From Flavobacteriales bacterium (GTDB lineage Bacteria > Bacteroidota > Bacteroidia > NS11-12g > UBA955): 10,350 nt of DNA. The stretch is taken from the NCBI GenBank assembly GCA_947450405.1, contig CANFVI010000049.1:1-10350 (forward strand), read 5' to 3'. Both the position numbers and the translations under genes were made by a program. Numbering within the stretch: the stretch's first letter is position 1; every line of letters begins with the position of its first letter. The notes beneath the pieces were generated by a model. That model made no database searches. It saw only the letters and a program-made list of their open reading frames with translations, and was not told where the DNA came from. This document shows positions 6,971 through 10,350 of this stretch, in pieces.

Positions 6971-7648
6971 TTAGTTTTTCTCGAATTTCGCAATCACCCG
7001 TTCCAAATTATTTAGAATTTGGGTATATGGAGCGGTAAGTAATTCATTGTATGTTTGAGCACCGGTTAATACCCCAATATTCCAAGCACAACCTGCAGAA
7101 AATCCTTCATATAAGTCACTCACTGTATCGCCAATTTTCATGACTTTATGTGAATACTCAACTCCTTCTTTTTTCATGGCTAATAAAATCATGTCTGGAT
7201 GTGGTCGGCCTTTTTTAACTTCATCGCTACCAATAAAACCATCAATTATTGATTTTAAATCCAATTGTTTTACAATGATTTCAGCTATTTTTCTATTGAA
7301 ACCTGTATTTAAATAAATTTTAGTGCCACGTTTTTTCATAGCTTCGAATAATTCTGCTGCAAATGGCATTAATTCTATGTTTCCTTTTGTGCTATATTGA
7401 GTTTCTAATTCAGCATTGAAATGGTTCAATAACTGATTTATCATTTCATTATCAACGCTTAAATTATTAACAGAGCATAGTTGTTCAAAGGCAACATTCT
7501 TTGGAATGCCCATTACTTTATTTGCATCATCCAACGTAATATCGGTCTGAGTAATTGCCTTCATTGTATTGATTGCAGCTTGTTGAACCAACCCATGGTC
7601 GTTCACGGTAGTTCCTGCCATATCTAATACAGCTAATTTTGGAGTCAT
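6971..7648 (-). CDS. Phosphonatase-like HAD hydrolase (PhnX-like, TIGR03351 type)
   Basis: This 225-residue HAD-superfamily enzyme is expected to hydrolyse phosphonoacetaldehyde to acetaldehyde and phosphate. Motif I is DMAGTTV: nucleophile Asp9, with Ala11 in place of the usual second Asp, as in phosphonatase. The cap segment KVMGIPKN carries Lys50, 41 residues after Asp9. This is the same spacing as Asp12 and the Schiff-base Lys53 of the Bacillus cereus enzyme. Motif II is LNTGF (Thr115). The motif III basic residue is Arg148 (KKGRPHPD) rather than Lys, again phosphonatase-like, and motif IV is KIGDTVSDLYEG (Asp174, Asp178). The protein is shorter than classical PhnX (about 265 residues) and fits the PhnX-like sister clade, whose substrate is less firmly proved. 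It precedes the PHP gene by 12 nt. A 63-nt gap separates it from the receptor gene upstream. Confidence 0.88.
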   Translation of the reverse strand: MTPKLAVLDMAGTTVNDHGLVQQAAINTMKAITQTDITLDDANKVMGIPKNVAFEQLCSVNNLSVDNEMINQLLNHFNAELETQYSTKGNIELMPFAAELFEAMKKRGTKIYLNTGFNRKIAEIIVKQLDLKSIIDGFIGSDEVKKGRPHPDMILLAMKKEGVEYSHKVMKIGDTVSDLYEGFSAGCAWNIGVLTGAQTYNELLTAPYTQILNNLERVIAKFEKN

Positions 7649-7711
7649 ACCGCAAATATCTTATTGTAGTTTTGACTAGGTATTACTGCAATGTTAAACT
7701 ATTGAGTACTT
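7649..7711 (-). other. 63-nt gap inside the minus-strand operon
   Basis: This is the longest gap within the minus-strand gene run, between the receptor stop and the phosphonatase-like start. I see no G/C-rich hairpin with a T-run, so no terminator is supported. A partial match to the Bacteroidota -7 element (GATATTTG) lies four bases before the ATG, but no -33 TTTG sits at the right distance. An internal promoter is possible but not supported. Confidence 0.4.
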
Positions 7712-9655
7712 TTAGAAATTATACTTGTAAAATAGTCCCAAATTCATACCAGGTGCTGTATATGGTAAAGTTTTTAACATACTCATTGGATCGATATAGC
7801 TAGAAGACACACAATTTTTTATGTAAAAGGAAATATCAGATTTTTTGAAATTTTTTGTGAGATAAAAATTCAAAAGGGAGTAAGACTGATTTGTTTTATC
7901 TATTTCAAAATACGGTTGAATTACTTTGATGTATATGTATTCAAAATTTAGTTTCAGGTCATTTAGCAGCAGATTATTGTTGCGAATTGAATAAATTAAA
8001 TTTGATTTCCATTTAAGTGGAGGAGCAAAGGCAATGTTTTGACCTCCAGATTTTATATGTGTATAGTTAATGCTATTTTGGAAAATAATTGTTTTTTGTG
8101 AATTGAAAATACTGTAACTCAATTCTCCTCCCCACATATTTCCATTGTTAGAAATATACTCGAAAACAGGAGCTCCCAAAATGTATCTATCTGTACTATT
8201 GAGGGAAATGTAATTGTTTAATTTACCGGCAAACAAAGCGATTTGTATTTGCTGAGAATTTCCTTTCCCCAAAAAATGAAGGTCAATTTGTGATAAAGAT
8301 TCTTCTTTGAAATTAGCATTTCCAATGTCATATCTAAAAACATCTTCGCTCAATCCGTTTGCATATAACTCGTGTATATTTGGTGCCCTATAACTTTTAG
8401 AAAGGCGAAAACCAATTTCATAGTTTCTATTAATGGATTGTACTCCATTAATAGAAACATTTGGCGCAAAATAAAATCTATTTGCTAAGTTTTTTGAAGC
8501 TAATAACTGTTCCGTTAGTCCAACTTGTAAATTCATAACAAAAGAATGAATCGTTTTCTTAATCAATCCGGTAACTCCTCCACTAAACAGATTCATGTTA
8601 GGTACAACAATGGAATTTCCGAAGTTTCGATTTGTTTGTGCCATCAAATTCTCTGCAAATTCAAATTTCCAACTGCCATTTATATAATAGCGGCTATGTC
8701 TAATTTGAACTGTATTCAACTGCATTGCCAATCCGTCCATTTCGTAATCCTCTAATTCGATTCTTGTGTTAGACATGATTCCCGCAATGAATTCAGATTT
8801 GCCATTTTTATGATCTTTATTTATTTTGGCCGACAAACATTGTAATGCCACCACATGACTTGGTCCTTCAAATTCTCTTGAATCACCGTTTTTTATTTCT
8901 ACGAGTTCTAAGCTGTCAGAAATTCGGGCAATTCCAGTTTGACTCACCGATAATCGATAATTCAACATCAACTTATTGTTGTTTTTGAGTGTTTTTTCGC
9001 TTCCAAATTTCAATTGCATCAAATCAAATCTAGAATTGAGAATGGGCTGATTTTTCCCATTTAAGTAATCACCATGGGTTCCATAATATGCATTAATCCA
9101 ATATGATGATTTTGCATTTTTTACTTCCCTTTCATATTTTGCAGTAAAGCCCAAATCATTGGATGTGAATCCAGTTGTCAAACTTTGAAATGTTCCTAAC
9201 TTCTTAGGCATTGTTTGAACAATAGATAGCATTCCGCCCATTGCCTCATTTCCTGCAATGGTATTCGATGGGCCAAAATATACCCGCTGTTGATCATTGT
9301 CGAAGGCAATAAATCCCAAACCGTGTTCGTCTTGCCACTGCTGATTGTCTAATCTCAATCCATCTACATAAACACCAATTCTATTTCCTGATAATCCCCT
9401 GATGGCTGTTTTGCCATTTCCAGGACCCATGCTGTATGACTGAACCCCTGGTATTTTTTCAAGATTTTCAGATAATATTTGGTGGGAAGTGCTTATTTCT
9501 TTGTTCAAACTTACATTGAAATTGGATTCAATTCCCGACGATGTCGTTTCAATATTTACGAGCTGAATGGCTTGGCTATCTGTAAATAAGATTTGGGATT
9601 TAATATTTGAAATCAATCCAAATATTGAGAGTAGGCAAATTATTTTTGGTTTCAT
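7712..9655 (-). CDS. TonB-dependent outer-membrane receptor (non-SusC type)
   Basis: This 647-residue gated beta-barrel takes up a small ligand across the outer membrane using TonB energy. A signal peptide covers about residues 1-20 (MKPK, then a hydrophobic run, with likely cleavage after IKS/Q). A possible TonB box lies near IQLVNIET (30-37). The plug follows with LEKIPGVQSYSMGPGNG (65-81), AIRGLSGNRIGVYVDGLRL (84-102) and NQQWQDEHG (104-112). The barrel contains the typical FRLSKSYRAPNIHELYANG segment and ends in an aromatic KYNF. It lacks the N-terminal carboxypeptidase-like domain of SusC proteins and has no SusD partner beside it, so it resembles metal or small-molecule receptors. Its ATG overlaps the GNAT stop (ATGA), which means the genes are translationally coupled. 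Phosphonate import is an inference from the operon. A metal ligand, for example iron for the di-iron HD enzyme, is an alternative. Confidence 0.92.
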   Translation of the reverse strand: MKPKIICLLSIFGLISNIKSQILFTDSQAIQLVNIETTSSGIESNFNVSLNKEISTSHQILSENLEKIPGVQSYSMGPGNGKTAIRGLSGNRIGVYVDGLRLDNQQWQDEHGLGFIAFDNDQQRVYFGPSNTIAGNEAMGGMLSIVQTMPKKLGTFQSLTTGFTSNDLGFTAKYEREVKNAKSSYWINAYYGTHGDYLNGKNQPILNSRFDLMQLKFGSEKTLKNNNKLMLNYRLSVSQTGIARISDSLELVEIKNGDSREFEGPSHVVALQCLSAKINKDHKNGKSEFIAGIMSNTRIELEDYEMDGLAMQLNTVQIRHSRYYINGSWKFEFAENLMAQTNRNFGNSIVVPNMNLFSGGVTGLIKKTIHSFVMNLQVGLTEQLLASKNLANRFYFAPNVSINGVQSINRNYEIGFRLSKSYRAPNIHELYANGLSEDVFRYDIGNANFKEESLSQIDLHFLGKGNSQQIQIALFAGKLNNYISLNSTDRYILGAPVFEYISNNGNMWGGELSYSIFNSQKTIIFQNSINYTHIKSGGQNIAFAPPLKWKSNLIYSIRNNNLLLNDLKLNFEYIYIKVIQPYFEIDKTNQSYSLLNFYLTKNFKKSDISFYIKNCVSSSYIDPMSMLKTLPYTAPGMNLGLFYKYNF

Positions 9656-10173
9656 TTTCTAGTAACTTCGTACCAATGTTTTTCTGTATTATGTTCTAAA
9701 AATGATTCTTTGTAATTAAAACCAACTTTAGAAATTACCTTTAACGACTGAGTGTTCTGAGTATTTACAATGGCGCTAACGTTCGAAATTTCTAAATCGT
9801 TTAACCCGTAATTTAAACATGCAATACTTGCCTCAGTTGCAAAACCATTTCCCCAATAATTTGGGTGAATTCTGTAACCCAAGTCGTAAAAATTCTCATA
9901 AACATGGCGTTTATGGTTATTGAATTTTATTCCGCACCAACCTATAAACCCTTGTGTTGCCTTGTCGATTATTGCCAATCTACCAGTTTTGAAATTTCTA
10001 TATTGTTCTATTACTTGACACAAAATTTCTTTCGATTCATTAAGCGTGCGTTTGGGATAATTGGTTAAATATTTCAAAACTGCCTCATTGGTTTCAAGAG
10101 TATGAAATTCCTCAAGGTCATGGAGCATGAACTCTCTTAATATAATTCGATTCGTTTCTAATTGAATTGCCAT
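9652..10173 (-). CDS. GNAT-family N-acetyltransferase (RimJ/RimL-like)
   Basis: This 173-residue acetyl-CoA-dependent acyltransferase has the RimJ/RimL-type opening LETNRIILREF (5-15), the acetyl-CoA-binding motif region YRIHPNYWGNGFATEAS (about 98-114, with the pyrophosphate loop WGNGFATE), and the C-terminal NTQSLKVISKVGF helix-strand (139-151). It is the first gene of the minus-strand operon and shares four bases with the receptor gene. Family members acetylate ribosomal protein N-termini, small amines or amino acids. In Escherichia coli the GNAT protein PhnO acetylates aminoalkylphosphonates. This protein is longer and belongs to a different GNAT branch, so a PhnO-like role is only a hypothesis from gene position. 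Confidence 0.9.
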   Translation of the reverse strand: MAIQLETNRIILREFMLHDLEEFHTLETNEAVLKYLTNYPKRTLNESKEILCQVIEQYRNFKTGRLAIIDKATQGFIGWCGIKFNNHKRHVYENFYDLGYRIHPNYWGNGFATEASIACLNYGLNDLEISNVSAIVNTQNTQSLKVISKVGFNYKESFLEHNTEKHWYEVTRK

Positions 10174-10310
10174 GTTTGTTTAGATTGTTCACACCAATCT
10201 CTGAGCAAAATAATTGTTCCATTTTATCTATAGTGTTATCAAATCTTTATTCAATAGATAATCTTTTACAAAATATTTACCACGAACACTTATTATTGTA
10301 CTTCAATTCT
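10174..10310. promoter_or_regulatory. Divergent intergenic region expected to hold two promoters
   Basis: This is 137 AT-rich bases between divergently transcribed genes. On the minus strand, TTATTTTG (around 10206-10213) matches the Bacteroidota -7 consensus TAnnTTTG at all but one fixed base, but the nearest upstream TTTG is 26 nt away rather than about 19-20. On the plus strand, TATTATTG (10291-10298) also has a single mismatch, 12 nt before the ATG at 10311, again without a well-placed TTTG. No operator repeat or riboswitch-like fold is evident. Promoters must be near here by layout, but the exact sites are weakly supported. Confidence 0.35.
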
Positions 10311-10350
10311 ATGATCTCTAGACGTAAATTTATTCAAACATCGGCTGCTA
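10311..10350 (+). CDS. N-terminus of a Tat-exported protein, cut by window edge
   Basis: The ATG at 10311 opens an unbroken frame to the window end encoding MISRRKFIQTSAA. The SRRKFIQ stretch is a textbook twin-arginine (S/T-RR-x-F-x-K-like) signal with the start of the hydrophobic region after it, so the protein is exported folded, often with a cofactor or metal. Bacteroidota proteins with this start include metallophosphatases, alkaline-phosphatase-like enzymes, sulfatases and Gfo/Idh/MocA oxidoreductases. Thirteen residues do not distinguish them. It is divergent from the phosphonate operon and could share its regulation. Confidence 0.75.
   Translation, partial: MISRRKFIQTSAA

Larger units (their letters stand above)
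3733..10173 (-). other. Predicted six-gene phosphonate-utilisation operon
   Basis: Six minus-strand genes run from the acetyltransferase to the FAD oxidoreductase. Their junctions are a 4-nt overlap, then gaps of 63, 12, 4 and 6 nt. No terminator-like hairpin is visible between them. The order outer-membrane receptor, hydrolase, phosphoesterase, inner-membrane carrier, oxidase matches an uptake-plus-catabolism unit. Two members (the TIGR03364-type and PhnX-like proteins) belong to families tied to phosphonate operons. The promoter is expected upstream of 10173. Confidence 0.75.

Noticed and set aside
7649..7711. Weak AGTTT/AAACT hairpin in the operon gap
   Set aside because: The stem is only five A/T-rich pairs with a loop over 20 bases and no T-run, so it does not qualify as a terminator.
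1..10350. CRISPR arrays, tRNA/rRNA genes, insertion sequences or attachment sites
   Set aside because: Coding density is high throughout, and no spaced direct repeats, clover-leaf motifs, transposase motifs or flanking inverted repeats were seen. The longest non-coding stretch is the 137-base divergent region.

Overview
The window looks like a stretch of a Bacteroidota chromosome, most likely Chitinophagaceae or a related Sphingobacteriia-type lineage. The evidence is an AT-rich sequence, a SusC/SusD outer-membrane pair, no Shine-Dalgarno-like sites before most starts, a TonB-dependent receptor and a membrane protein of the largely Bacteroidota-restricted DUF5690 type. The genus cannot be fixed from the sequence alone.

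Layout. (1) Positions 1-3109, plus strand: the C-terminal half of a SusC/RagA-type TonB-dependent porin, cut by the window edge, then a complete SusD-like lipoprotein. A strong intrinsic terminator follows at 3141-3172. (2) Positions 3186-3731, plus strand: a small HD-domain oxygenase related to PhnZ. (3) Positions 3733-10173, minus strand: six closely packed genes that read as one operon. In transcription order they are a GNAT acetyltransferase, a TonB-dependent receptor, a phosphonatase-like HAD hydrolase, a PHP-domain phosphoesterase of the histidinol-phosphatase type, a DUF5690 / MFS-like membrane protein and a TIGR03364-type FAD-dependent oxidoreductase. (4) Positions 10174-10310: a divergent intergenic region. 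(5) Positions 10311-10350, plus strand: the first 13 codons of a protein with a twin-arginine signal.

How the genes fit together. Three independent families point to catabolism of 2-aminoethylphosphonate (AEP) or its N-methyl derivatives: the phosphonate-operon FAD oxidoreductase, the PhnX-like hydrolase and the PhnZ-like HD protein. The inferred route has three steps. Uptake is through the outer membrane by the TonB-dependent receptor and through the inner membrane by the DUF5690 protein. The FAD enzyme then oxidatively deaminates the substrate to phosphonoacetaldehyde, and the HAD enzyme cleaves the C-P bond to give acetaldehyde and phosphate. No PhnW transaminase is present, so the FAD enzyme may replace it. 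The HD protein represents a second, oxidative C-P cleaving chemistry, but its usual partner PhnY is not in the window. The transport assignments and the roles of the PHP and GNAT proteins are inferences from operon position. Whether the SusC/SusD pair belongs to the same pathway is open.
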